Shown here: piece after piece, positions 34,580-42,690 of the stretch
Layout of the letters: the number at the start of each line of letters is the position of its first letter
How positions within the stretch are numbered: position 1 is the first letter of the stretch
Origin: Drouetiella hepatica Uher 2000/2452
GTDB lineage: Bacteria > Cyanobacteriota > Cyanobacteriia > Elainellales > Elainellaceae
Reading direction: 5' to 3'
Assembly: GCA_019359505.1 (NCBI GenBank)
Contig: JAHHHD010000001.1
Span: forward strand, 372,001 to 436,000
Length of the DNA stretch: 64,000 nucleotides
Notes under the pieces: generated by a model
Seen by the model: the letters and a program-made list of their open reading frames with translations, nothing else
What the model was told of the DNA's origin: nothing
Databases searched by the model: none
Made by a program: the position numbers and the translations under genes

Positions 34580-34923
34580 ATGCTGTGTCTGGGAGGAGAA
34601 TAGGGGAGAACGTTTCTAAAAAAGCTATGTCGAAAAACCCTGAGGCTGTTTCGAGTCTACTCGTCTGTTAGGCTAACTGAGCAGAGTGAATAAAAATATC
34701 GTAAGGTCGATGACTTACCGCTTCAATGACTCATCGCCTCGTCTGCTCATTGCCATTGACTCATCTTGTTGCCGTTGACTCATCCACTCTGCAAGGCTGA
34801 TATTCAGGAATTCTGCAAAAACTATTGCAGAATTCAAATTTAGACTCGCACTTTGTAGGGTTTCAGCAAGATTTTCCGCAAACTTCCGGACTAGCTCTCA
34901 TTTCCCAGCCTTGATGGCGACTC
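34580..34923. other. Gap with degenerate direct repeats; no gene
   Basis: Around 34724-34790 the words TGACTCATC and ATTGCCATTGACTCATC recur with variations, and GAATTCTGCAA (34808) pairs with TTGCAGAATTC (34825). No coding potential is seen. Confidence 0.5.
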
Positions 34924-35014
34924 TATAGCAACCGCCAAGGCGGTTAGGACGGGGGCATTTTGGCTGGAGCAGCGCCCCACCCAAAATGCCCTAAGCAAAC
35001 TGGCGACAGCTACA
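34924..35014 (-). repeat. Type A hairpin element, copy A6 (decayed), overlapping a gene end
   Basis: TATAGCAACCGCCAAGGCGG opens and TGGCGACAGCTACA closes a 91-bp copy whose left stem arm has lost 4 bp (GGCTGGAGCAGCGCC). The terminal CTA (35010-35012) is the stop codon of the minus-strand cyclase gene. Confidence 0.9.
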
Positions 35015-36701
35015 TCACCTGAACCCGATCGCGTCCTTGACGCTTTGCCTCATAGAGGGCTTTGTCGGCACGTTGCAACACATCCCAGGCTGTGCGATCG
35101 GTGGCGGAGTTTTGCTGAGCGACCCCAAAGCTTGCCGTAATGTCTAGCTCTCCCGCCTTGGTCGGCATGGACTGACCGCGAACCGCACGCCGGAGCCGCT
35201 CGGCAACATCGATCGCTTGGTCTAAGGGCGTTTCCGTCAGAATTACAACAAATTCTTCGCCGCCGTAGCGGTAGGCTGGAGTGCCGCGTCGGAGCTGATC
35301 TTGAACCCGTTTTGATAGCTCAACCAGCACTTCATCACCTACCAAATGCCCATAGGCATCATTCACCATTTTGAAATAGTCAATGTCGCAAACAATCACG
35401 CTAAAGGGCGACTGAACTGTCCAGACTGCCGCCATGCTGAGCTGCTCTAGCTCCCATTCTAGCGATCGCCGATTCATGAGCTGCGTCAAGTCATCTCGCA
35501 GAATTTCTTGTTGCAAGGAATCATTCTGCATCCGTAGCTCTACCTGCCGTCGCCAGAGACGCTGATAGTTTTGAGCGTTTGTCAGCGCGATCGCGGCTTG
35601 ATCGGCTACCTGCCGAACGGTTTGCAGCTCGTCGAGCAAATATGCCCGCTCCTGCTGATAAGACAACAGCGCCACCGCCCCAAAAAACTCTTCCTGGATA
35701 AATAGCGGTACCAGCAGCACTGACATGACTCCGATCGATCGCATCCAGTCTTGCAGCAAGTCGGCTTCAGGAGCATGCACTCCCATTTGCAGGTACGATG
35801 CTCCGCCCTGCATAAATAATTCAATAATGTTTTGCCAATACTCTCGGTAGATATGACGCTCCTCTAGTGCCACCATCTGCCGTTCGGGATAATCCCATAC
35901 GGCGAGGATTGTGGCGGGGCTGTCGCGCAAATCCACCAAGATAGAGCGATCGCACTGCAACCCATAACCCAGCTCAGCAACAATTCGCCCGACCACCTCA
36001 TCGGGATTTAGCGTGGAATTGAGCAGTCGTGAGATCCGTCCAATTAGAGCCGCCTGTTGGCGCGATTGCTCTAGGCGCTCTCGCCAGTAGAGGGCGCTGT
36101 ATGCCAGCCCCACATGGCTACAAACGACCTCAAGCGACTCCAGCTCTTCCACATTCCAGCCTTGAATAGGAAGAGCGGCTGTTTCTTTTCTGAAAGGAAA
36201 GGAGGATAGCGGAGAAGGAGGCGCAAAGACGGGTAACCCTGCGAACGATCGCCGCAGTTGCAGCACAAACTGAAGCGGATTTGCTACCGATACGCGCCCT
36301 CTAGGATCTTCCAATCCATTTCCCCGGCTCGAAATAGGGATGATCAGCTCCCCCGTTTCTAGCTGAATAATCTGCGGTGAGTTTTGCTGATCAAGCAGCC
36401 AGGAGGGTAAGGAGCGCGGCACAAAAGGCTGGACGGAATCAGGCTGAAAGGGGCTAGGGCGATCGCTATCCAGAGGCGGCTCTACTGCAAAATTGGCGGC
36501 ATATTTATTGACCACCTCTGACAGACCATAGACGCGGAGCGCATCAGAGACCCCCATCTCTAGTCCTGCCCAGAGCAGGCATTCAGCCTCATAGACCGAC
36601 GCAATTTTTTCTACCACCTGTCTCAGTAGAGAATCGACAGATTCTAGGTTGAGTAGAGCGGTCTTGATCCAAGGATAAATTTCTTTCCACGTAGGTTGCA
36701 T
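35010..36701 (-). CDS. GAF-domain diguanylate cyclase
   Basis: 563 residues: an N-terminal GAF-like region (about 10-210, with a Pro-rich insertion), a second GAF domain (about 215-385), a short coiled-coil linker, and a C-terminal GGDEF domain. The active site RYGGEEF (GGEEF 480-484) and metal/substrate residues DIDYFKMVNDAYGH are intact, so c-di-GMP synthesis is expected. The position of the product-inhibition RxxD site before GGEEF reads RRGT, so that site is lost. The stop codon comes from element A6. The signal sensed by the GAF domains is unknown. Confidence 0.93.
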   Translation of the reverse strand: MQPTWKEIYPWIKTALLNLESVDSLLRQVVEKIASVYEAECLLWAGLEMGVSDALRVYGLSEVVNKYAANFAVEPPLDSDRPSPFQPDSVQPFVPRSLPSWLLDQQNSPQIIQLETGELIIPISSRGNGLEDPRGRVSVANPLQFVLQLRRSFAGLPVFAPPSPLSSFPFRKETAALPIQGWNVEELESLEVVCSHVGLAYSALYWRERLEQSRQQAALIGRISRLLNSTLNPDEVVGRIVAELGYGLQCDRSILVDLRDSPATILAVWDYPERQMVALEERHIYREYWQNIIELFMQGGASYLQMGVHAPEADLLQDWMRSIGVMSVLLVPLFIQEEFFGAVALLSYQQERAYLLDELQTVRQVADQAAIALTNAQNYQRLWRRQVELRMQNDSLQQEILRDDLTQLMNRRSLEWELEQLSMAAVWTVQSPFSVIVCDIDYFKMVNDAYGHLVGDEVLVELSKRVQDQLRRGTPAYRYGGEEFVVILTETPLDQAIDVAERLRRAVRGQSMPTKAGELDITASFGVAQQNSATDRTAWDVLQRADKALYEAKRQGRDRVQVM

Positions 36702-36868
36702 AGATATCCTTTGGAACAGGTTGAGAACACACAGAAAAATATGCGACTTAGAAACATATGACTTAGCACAGCAAGCTTAGATTTCTCATCAGCTATTGTG
36801 CTGAAAAGTCTTCTCGCGCCCACCCAGCAAACTGCCTCCTGCCTACTCCTAAATCCTACTCTCCTTTC

Positions 36869-37627
36869 TCAATCTCGCGATCGCTCAATCCACTGAGGAA
36901 TATAGCACCAGGCTTTATTCAGTTCCGCGTCATGAAACCGATAGTCTGGGTCTTTTTCGCCTACTAGCGACCAAAAGCGCTCGGAGTGATCCAGATGCAC
37001 AGTATGACAAAGTTCGTGAATGAAAACATAGCGCACCAGGTTGGGCGGCAGAAACAGCAGCTTGTAGTTAAGGCTAATGTTTTTTTTGCTAGAACAGCTT
37101 GCCCAAATGGTTTTTTGCCCTCGCACAGAAATAGCGCTGCAAGGTAAACCCACATCCTGACTCACCTGACGCAGCCAGGGACTCAGATGGAGTTCTGCCT
37201 TGCGGGTCAGCCAATGCTTGAGAATACGGTAGCAAAGGGGGCTTTGCTGGATCGCCCCTGACACTAATAGATGGTGGGGTTGGGCGGGGTCTGTGGTCAG
37301 TTTCCAGGTCGGCATGGGCTGATAGCCGATCGTCCAGTCTTCGGGCAGCGATCGCAGACTCAGGTGGATAGGCAACTCCAGCTCAGTTTCTGGCTCCGCT
37401 CCAAAAGACTGTCGCTCGGCAACGATGCGTTGAGTCGTTTTGGCAATCCAATCTTGCCGTTTTTCTAAAATTTCGGGCAGCTTGCGGCGATCGAAGCCTC
37501 TGGGGACGACAATTTCGACCTCGCCCAAATGAGAGATTTTGATGCTGACGTGCTTTGCCTTAGTGCTCTCTCGAATGCTATAAGGCTGGAGCTTTTGAAT
37601 AGGGTGCTGAGATTTTACCTGTGCCAT
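36869..37627 (-). CDS. YgjP-like (DUF45) zinc metallopeptidase
   Basis: 252 residues. An N-terminal beta domain (VSIKISHLGEVEIVVPRGF) precedes the C-terminal zinc site HELCHTVHLDHSERFW. This contains HExxH followed by the characteristic H-S-x-x-F-W. The motif CSAISVRGQKTIWASCS matches the family's RxxKxxWGSCS with changes. Relatives accompany type I restriction systems or stand alone; it stands alone here. Confidence 0.88.
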   Translation of the reverse strand: MAQVKSQHPIQKLQPYSIRESTKAKHVSIKISHLGEVEIVVPRGFDRRKLPEILEKRQDWIAKTTQRIVAERQSFGAEPETELELPIHLSLRSLPEDWTIGYQPMPTWKLTTDPAQPHHLLVSGAIQQSPLCYRILKHWLTRKAELHLSPWLRQVSQDVGLPCSAISVRGQKTIWASCSSKKNISLNYKLLFLPPNLVRYVFIHELCHTVHLDHSERFWSLVGEKDPDYRFHDAELNKAWCYIPQWIERSRD

Positions 37628-37659
37628 TCTGGTTTGGTTTAGATTGCCGATCGCTCATG

Positions 37660-37715
37660 GCGCTCATAACATAACGCTCATGACATAGCGCTCATAACAT
37701 AGCGCTCATGACATT
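37660..37715. repeat. 14-bp tandem repeat, four copies, starting at the Nudix stop codon
   Basis: Units GCGCTCATAACATA, ACGCTCATGACATA, GCGCTCATAACATA and GCGCTCATGACATT lie in tandem. The last includes the stop codon and final residues of the minus-strand Nudix gene. Confidence 0.9.
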
Positions 37716-38155
37716 GCCTGCTGCTGAATGAAACTCAGCAGAATTTCTTGATGCGGCTTGCCGAGCGGATAAGTTTTTCCCATGCGATCGGAGTAGCGAC
37801 TACCCTGACGGATCTCTTTTAGGGTCGCGAGTCCGAGATCGCATCCTTCATTGAGTTCTAAAGTTTTTAGCTCCACAGTCAGCGGCGCATGAAAGACGTA
37901 ACGAATAAAGTGCGGATCTTGCGTATTGGTCTCAAATGGGAGCAGGTTGGGAGGGGCATAGCCAATTTCTTCGATTAGCTCTCGCCGCATTCCTTCCTCT
38001 GGCAATTCTCCTGGCTCCAGATGTCCACCAAAAAATGCCCAGCACCCAGGATAGGCAATTTCAGGCTTTTCTTCCCGTAACTGCATCAAAAACTGGCTGT
38101 TTTGGTAGAGTAGGGCGATCGCTACAGCGGCACGAGAATCATCAGGCGTACTCAT
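37706..38155 (-). CDS. NUDIX hydrolase
   Basis: 149 residues with a full Nudix box GHLEPGELPEEGMRRELIEE followed by IGY. The enzyme cleaves a nucleoside diphosphate linked to another moiety. ATG 38155 is used in preference to an in-frame TTG two codons earlier. The 3' end lies in a 14-bp tandem repeat. The specific substrate is not predictable. Confidence 0.93.
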   Translation of the reverse strand: MSTPDDSRAAVAIALLYQNSQFLMQLREEKPEIAYPGCWAFFGGHLEPGELPEEGMRRELIEEIGYAPPNLLPFETNTQDPHFIRYVFHAPLTVELKTLELNEGCDLGLATLKEIRQGSRYSDRMGKTYPLGKPHQEILLSFIQQQAMS

Positions 38156-38246
38156 CAGCAAGCGTCCTAAATTTCAAGAAGGGTAGCGATTTCAAAAGAA
38201 GTAACCTAACTCAGGATAACCGTTCAATTGGCGTTGCTGATTTTAG

Positions 38247-38303
38247 GGATGAATTTTTGTGTGAGAGGGGCGCGGAGCGCCCCTCTCACACAAAAATTCA
38301 TCC
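38247..38303. repeat. Long perfect hairpin (27-bp arms, 3-nt tip)
   Basis: GGATGAATTTTTGTGTGAGA...TCATCC is perfectly self-complementary around a GGGGCGCGGAGCGCCCC tip. The tip sequence resembles type A elements, while the flanks do not. Confidence 0.9.
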
Positions 38304-38458
38304 CCCGATTGAGTCATGCCCCGTTCAACCCTTTGAGTAAGCGGGTCAACTATCTGAGAGACTAGAATTTTACCGAAGAACTTTAGGCAATTTTTTTGGC
38401 ACTTTCCCATTAATCGAGCAAAATTAATAAGTTCGGTTGGTCACGCAAAGCTAAAAGT

Positions 38459-39343
38459 ATGGCTGGTTTACTAGATGGCGCAGGTTTACTGGATGGTAAA
38501 GCCCTTGCCGCTCGAATGCAAACAGAACTGACTGAGCAGGTGAAAACACTTCAAGCTCAGTCGGGTCGCGTACCCGGTTTGGCGGTTCTTATGGTGGGCG
38601 ACAATCCTGCTAGCGCGGCATACGTGCGAGGCAAGGAGAAAGCCTGCGAACGGGTGGGCATTGCCTCCTATGGCACTCACCTACCCACAGATACCTCCCA
38701 AGCAGAGCTGGCACGGAGAATTCAGGCTCTCAATCAAGACGATCGCGTGGACGGCATTTTAGTCCAGCTTCCCTTGCCCGATCACCTAGACTCAGTGGCG
38801 CTGCTGAATCAAATTGACCCGGATAAAGATGCGGACGGACTGCACCCTGTTAACATGGGGCGACTGGTGCGGGGTGAAACTGGGCTAAGAAGCTGTACAC
38901 CCGCCGGGGTAATGCGGCTGCTGGAAGAGTACGCGATCGCTCCCCAGGGCAAACACGCGGTTGTGATTGGGCGCAGTATTCTGGTGGGCAAGCCTTTGGC
39001 GCTGATGCTGCTAGAAGCCAACGCCACCGTAACGATCGCCCATTCTCACACGCCCGACTTAGCGGCTGTTGCCCGCAGCGCCGATATTCTGGTGACGGCG
39101 ATCGGCAAAACGGAGCTAGTCACCGCCGATATGGTAAAACCCGGCGCTGTAGTCGTTGATGTCGGCATTAACCGCGTGACCGATGCTAACGGCAAATCTC
39201 GTCTGGTAGGAGATGTAAAGTTTGATAGCGTTCAAGAAATTGCTGAGTGGATTACTCCGGTTCCAGGTGGGATTGGACCAATGACCGTGACCATGCTGTT
39301 GCACAATACAGTATGGAGCTATCGCCAACGTTTAGCGCTCTAG
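38459..39343 (+). CDS. folD: Bifunctional methylenetetrahydrofolate dehydrogenase/cyclohydrolase
   Basis: 294 residues. It interconverts 5,10-methylene-, methenyl- and 10-formyl-THF for one-carbon metabolism. Catalytic Lys in [10 protein letters not shown], the [10 protein letters not shown] block, [23 protein letters not shown] (NADP site) and the closing [13 protein letters not shown] are all present. The N-terminus has an 18-bp duplication giving [15 protein letters not shown]; most homologs have a single LLDG. crtE starts 15 bp downstream, a familiar cyanobacterial neighbourhood. Confidence 0.97.
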   Translation: MAGLLDGAGLLDGKALAARMQTELTEQVKTLQAQSGRVPGLAVLMVGDNPASAAYVRGKEKACERVGIASYGTHLPTDTSQAELARRIQALNQDDRVDGILVQLPLPDHLDSVALLNQIDPDKDADGLHPVNMGRLVRGETGLRSCTPAGVMRLLEEYAIAPQGKHAVVIGRSILVGKPLALMLLEANATVTIAHSHTPDLAAVARSADILVTAIGKTELVTADMVKPGAVVVDVGINRVTDANGKSRLVGDVKFDSVQEIAEWITPVPGGIGPMTVTMLLHNTVWSYRQRLAL

Positions 39344-39357
39344 GGGAGATGAGGGAG

Positions 39358-40305
39358 ATGACGAGTACGACCGATCAGGGCAGGGTGCTGACTACCGCGC
39401 TAGCCCATGAAGCTGCGCAAATTTTTGACTTGCTGGGCTATCTAAAGCAGCGGCAAATTCAGGTAGAATCTGCTTTGGAAAAAGCGATCGCCGTCACCTA
39501 TCCCGAAAAGATTTATGAAGCCATGCGCTATTCTCTGATGGCGGGTGGCAAGCGACTCCGCCCGATTCTCTGTCTCGCCACCTGCGAGCTGGCGGGCGGC
39601 ACAGTAGACATGGCTATGCCTGCCGCCTGTTCTCTAGAGATGATTCACACAATGTCTCTGATTCACGATGACCTGCCCGCGATGGATAACGACGACTACC
39701 GTCGGGGCAAGCTGACCAACCACAAGGTCTATGGCGAAGACATTGCCATTCTTGCCGGGGACGGGCTGCTAGCCTATGCTTTTGAATTTATTGCTCTGCA
39801 AACGCGCCAGGTCAACCCTGCGCAGATTTTACAGGTGGTGGTGCGGCTAGCCAAAGCCGTAGGAGCCGCTGGCTTGGTGGGCGGCCAGGTCGTGGATCTG
39901 GAATCTGAAGGCAATCCAGATGTTACCCTAGAAACGCTGAGTTTTATCCATCGGCATAAGACAGGAGCGCTGCTGGAAGCCTCGGTGGTCTGCGGTGCGA
40001 TACTGGCAAATGCCCCTGACCCAGATCTGCAACGGCTGTCTCGCTACGCCCAAAATATTGGTTTAGCCTTTCAAATTATTGATGATGTCCTTGACATTAC
40101 TGCCACTCAGGAAGAGTTGGGCAAGACGGCAGGTAAAGATCTTCAGGCTCAGAAAGCTACCTATCCCAGCTTTTGGGGCATTGACGAGTCGAGGCGGCAA
40201 GCCAATCAGCTTGTTCTAGAGGCAAAAGCCGAGATCGCTGCCTTTGGCGAAAAAGCTGTGCCGCTGATGGCGATCGCCGACTATATCACTGCCCGGAAGC
40301 ATTGA
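39358..40305 (+). CDS. crtE: Geranylgeranyl diphosphate synthase
   Basis: 315-residue all-helical prenyltransferase that builds C20 diphosphate for carotenoids, phytol and quinones. The first Asp-rich motif is [11 protein letters not shown] and the second is DDVLD, each followed by the expected RRGK and related basic residues. ATG 39358 is chosen because GGGGAG lies 9 nt upstream; ATG 39349, three codons earlier, would be directly attached to that site. It works downstream of dxs (3666). Confidence 0.97.
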   Translation: MTSTTDQGRVLTTALAHEAAQIFDLLGYLKQRQIQVESALEKAIAVTYPEKIYEAMRYSLMAGGKRLRPILCLATCELAGGTVDMAMPAACSLEMIHTMSLIHDDLPAMDNDDYRRGKLTNHKVYGEDIAILAGDGLLAYAFEFIALQTRQVNPAQILQVVVRLAKAVGAAGLVGGQVVDLESEGNPDVTLETLSFIHRHKTGALLEASVVCGAILANAPDPDLQRLSRYAQNIGLAFQIIDDVLDITATQEELGKTAGKDLQAQKATYPSFWGIDESRRQANQLVLEAKAEIAAFGEKAVPLMAIADYITARKH

Positions 40306-40440
40306 GATTGCCAGCTTAGATGACAAACCTGGGTTTTAACTTCGGGTTGAGAGGACGCAATGCTGCCTCGATCCCTGCTCTTGACTCGTGCAGCCTTCTC
40401 TTCTTTTCTAAACTTTTCCCTTTAATTTCTGAGCCGCACC

Positions 40441-40896
40441 ATGCAGGATTTTCCCGATCTCCTGAATAATCACATTTTATTCATTGCAATTTTTTCCAGC
40501 CTCTTGGCTCAAGTCCTTAAGGTCATTGTTGAGCTTGTGTGGCATCGCAAGGTCAACTTTCGCACGTTAGTAGAAACTGGGGGGATGCCTAGCGCTCACT
40601 CTGCTCTCGTGACTTCTCTGGCAACAGGTATTGGGCAAACGTCAGGCTGGGCGAGTGGCGATTTTGCCATTGCCTTTTGTTTTGCGATTATTGTCATGTA
40701 TGACGCGGCTGGCGTGCGTCAAGCAGCAGGTAAACAGGCGCGCATCTTAAACCAAATGGTGGACGAGCTTTTCCATGAAAATCCTACTTTCAGTGAAGCG
40801 CGGCTCAAGGAACTGTTGGGGCATACCCCCGTACAGGTGATTGCAGGTTCTGCGCTGGGGGTAATTGTTTCGTGGATCGCCGCACCCGCTTACTAG
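40441..40896 (+). CDS. Divergent PAP2 family membrane protein (DUF212)
   Basis: 151 residues with about four hydrophobic segments. The family signature GGMPSAHSALVTSLATGIG resembles the PSxxH phosphatase motif of PAP2 enzymes, and VMYDAAGVRQAAGKQA follows. The order folD-crtE-DUF212 is common in cyanobacteria. A role in removing phosphate from a lipid or prenyl phosphate is suggested by family and location but unproven. Confidence 0.92.
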   Translation: MQDFPDLLNNHILFIAIFSSLLAQVLKVIVELVWHRKVNFRTLVETGGMPSAHSALVTSLATGIGQTSGWASGDFAIAFCFAIIVMYDAAGVRQAAGKQARILNQMVDELFHENPTFSEARLKELLGHTPVQVIAGSALGVIVSWIAAPAY

Positions 40897-40923
40897 AAAG
40901 TAGCTTGAGGGGAATAGTCTAGG

Positions 40924-40956
40924 GTAGGGCTTAAGTAGGGCTTAAGTAGGGCTTAA
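40924..40956. repeat. 11-bp tandem repeat, three copies
   Basis: GTAGGGCTTAA is repeated three times between the convergent stops of the DUF212 and SPOR-like genes. Confidence 0.9.
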
Positions 40957-40965
40957 GTAGGCAGA

Positions 40966-41808
40966 TTAATTTGCCACATTCCGTTTGAGCAGCACTACCC
41001 GACGACTGTCTACCATCACAGCCGTAAAGCCCCGATCGCTCAGTGTTCTCAGCATACTGGCAGCACTGGTTTCGCTGTTGGTATAAATCGCTAGCAGGTA
41101 AGGGTTCTGATTGTAGGCGACCAAGCCTACTGCGCCAGCGGTAATTTGACCCACATCAGCGGCGGCTTCAGGTCGATTGAAATAGTTGACTAACACCGCA
41201 TAGCCTGTGCCCAACGGCTGAGGGTTGTAGGCTTCTGGAACTGAGCGGGGAACGCCCTCAGTGGAGGTTGGGGCTGAGGTGGGGAGTGCGGTTGGAGCTT
41301 GAGGCTGAGCTAAAGATGGAGTGGTCACGATCGCCGAGTTTGCTGAACGCGCCACAAAAGCCTGAAGCCCAATGCGATCGTTGATATATTTCGCCCAGGC
41401 ATTGGCAATCTCGGCGCTAGAAAAGCCCTCCACTCGCACGACGCTATTGCTGAGGTAGTCGCAGGGAGTCAGCACAGCGCTAGCGGGAAGGAGCTGTTTG
41501 AGCTGCGTCTGGGTATCCGATCGCTGATTCAGCACCAGCAGCAAAAACTGATTTTCTTGAGGAGGTTGGCAGGTGGGCAAAGCCTGAGCGATCAGGGATG
41601 GCGGCATTAGGGGCTGCGGCATTAGTGGCTGCGCCAACAGATCTTGAGAGATTCCCAGCACCATCCCAAAAGCTGACAGGCTCATGGCAAAACCCGCGAT
41701 CGAATGGAACCCGCGCCGATGTGGTAGTAGCAAACTGTGCGATAGCAAACTGTTTAACAAAGTAGTCTGTTGTAGGTGTTGAAAAAACCATCGAGAGCAA
41801 AGACCCAT
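40966..41808 (-). CDS. Secreted protein with SPOR-like repeats
   Basis: 280 residues. A long basic N-terminus and hydrophobic segment (about 38-60) act as signal or anchor. A first repeat-like domain (LLLVLNQRSDTQTQL...SSAEIANAWAKYI) is followed by a Pro/Thr/Ala linker and a second similar domain (GYAVLVNYFNRPEAAADV...SAASMLRTLSDRGF). Both resemble SPOR folds that bind denuded peptidoglycan, by pattern only. A 15-bp repeat encodes QPLMPQPLMP in the linker after the signal. Confidence 0.72.
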   Translation of the reverse strand: MGLCSRWFFQHLQQTTLLNSLLSHSLLLPHRRGFHSIAGFAMSLSAFGMVLGISQDLLAQPLMPQPLMPPSLIAQALPTCQPPQENQFLLLVLNQRSDTQTQLKQLLPASAVLTPCDYLSNSVVRVEGFSSAEIANAWAKYINDRIGLQAFVARSANSAIVTTPSLAQPQAPTALPTSAPTSTEGVPRSVPEAYNPQPLGTGYAVLVNYFNRPEAAADVGQITAGAVGLVAYNQNPYLLAIYTNSETSAASMLRTLSDRGFTAVMVDSRRVVLLKRNVAN

Positions 41809-41912
41809 AGCATTATTCCTTAGATGGGAGAGTAGTGGCAGACTGCAACCCTGGAATAGTTATGGTAAAGGGGAGTCAAGGCGCCAGACTCAGAGGCGGA
41901 TAACACATTGCC

Positions 41913-41942
41913 ATTGATGCTGCCTATATTGATGCTGCCTAT
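41913..41942. repeat. 15-bp duplication overlapping the ycf54 stop
   Basis: ATTGATGCTGCCTAT occurs twice in tandem; the second copy contains the ycf54 stop codon (CTA at 41939-41941 on the plus strand). Confidence 0.85.
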
Positions 41943-42265
41943 ACTGACGACAGAGAAGCTAGCGGATCGGGGATGGCATCTGTAGGAGCTTGAAACTGAC
42001 CGATCGCCACATACTCTAACCGCAGCTTCAGCCAAGTAATAAACTGTTGATTAGTAGAAACGATCGCCACCGCAGGCTGAGGACATTTGGCTTTGACGGT
42101 TGCCATTTCTGCCGCTTCCAAAAAAGCAGGCTGATGCACTAGCCAAAAATCAATTTCTTTTTCCTGTTCCCGGTAGTTGCGGATGCGCTCTTTCAAGACT
42201 TCTTCAGTCGGTTCATCTTCCAAGATATATCGCCGACTGGCTAAGGCATAGTAGTAGGTTGGCAT
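41939..42265 (-). CDS. ycf54: Mg-protoporphyrin IX monomethyl ester cyclase auxiliary protein Ycf54
   Basis: 108 residues matching Ycf54 along its length: MPTYYYALASRRYILEDEP, KEIDFWLVHQPAFL, VAIVSTNQQFITWLKLRLEY and DAIPDPLASL. It is required for activity or stability of the aerobic AcsF cyclase that makes protochlorophyllide (established for Synechocystis). acsF is not in this window. The stop codon lies in a 15-bp duplication. Confidence 0.96.
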   Translation of the reverse strand: MPTYYYALASRRYILEDEPTEEVLKERIRNYREQEKEIDFWLVHQPAFLEAAEMATVKAKCPQPAVAIVSTNQQFITWLKLRLEYVAIGQFQAPTDAIPDPLASLSSV

Positions 42266-42492
42266 GGGTCAGAGTCGTGAAGGGATTGAAATTGTGATGG
42301 GGAAATAAGCTGACGGAAGGCTTTGCGGCGATCGCATCCGAATTCATACCGTCTAGAATTTCCGCTCTTGATTTTAACCCGAAAGTCTTAACCTAGAAGT
42401 ATTCTTCTCTAGCAATGAGGTTCAGCAGGAGAGTTTGTGGAAGCGATCGCTCAATTTCGAAAAATTTCTGCTACCATTGTCTACTGACCCAC

Positions 42493-42574
42493 GCGGATGT
42501 GGCGGAATTGGTAGACGCGCTAGATTTAGGTTCTAGTTTCTCACGAAGTGAAGGTTCAAGTCCTTTCATCCGCA
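42493..42574 (+). tRNA. tRNA-Leu (TAG)
   Basis: 82-nt class II tRNA. The acceptor GCGGATG/CATCCGC is complete; the D-loop is GGAATTGGTAGACGC; the anticodon stem CTAGA/TCTAG encloses TTTAGGT with anticodon TAG. A long variable arm (TTTCTCACGAAGTGAA) and T-arm AGGTTCAAGTCCT follow. The discriminator is A; CCA is not encoded. No intron is seen. Confidence 0.97.
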
Positions 42575-42593
42575 TTTAATTGATTAAATAAAC

Positions 42594-42636
42594 AAATTTT
42601 TTGAGCAGAGAGCTACGCTCTCTGCTCAAAAAATTT
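42594..42636. terminator. Bidirectional hairpin between tRNA-Leu and the nuclease gene
   Basis: AAATTTTTTGAGCAGAGAGC and its complement flank a 3-nt loop. The A/T-rich feet provide T-rich tracts on both strands, so it can serve both convergent transcripts. Confidence 0.75.
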
Positions 42637-42690
42637 GTGGGTGAGAATCTGCAACGCTGACTTCAGTCGAAGGGTTGCAAAATGCAAATG

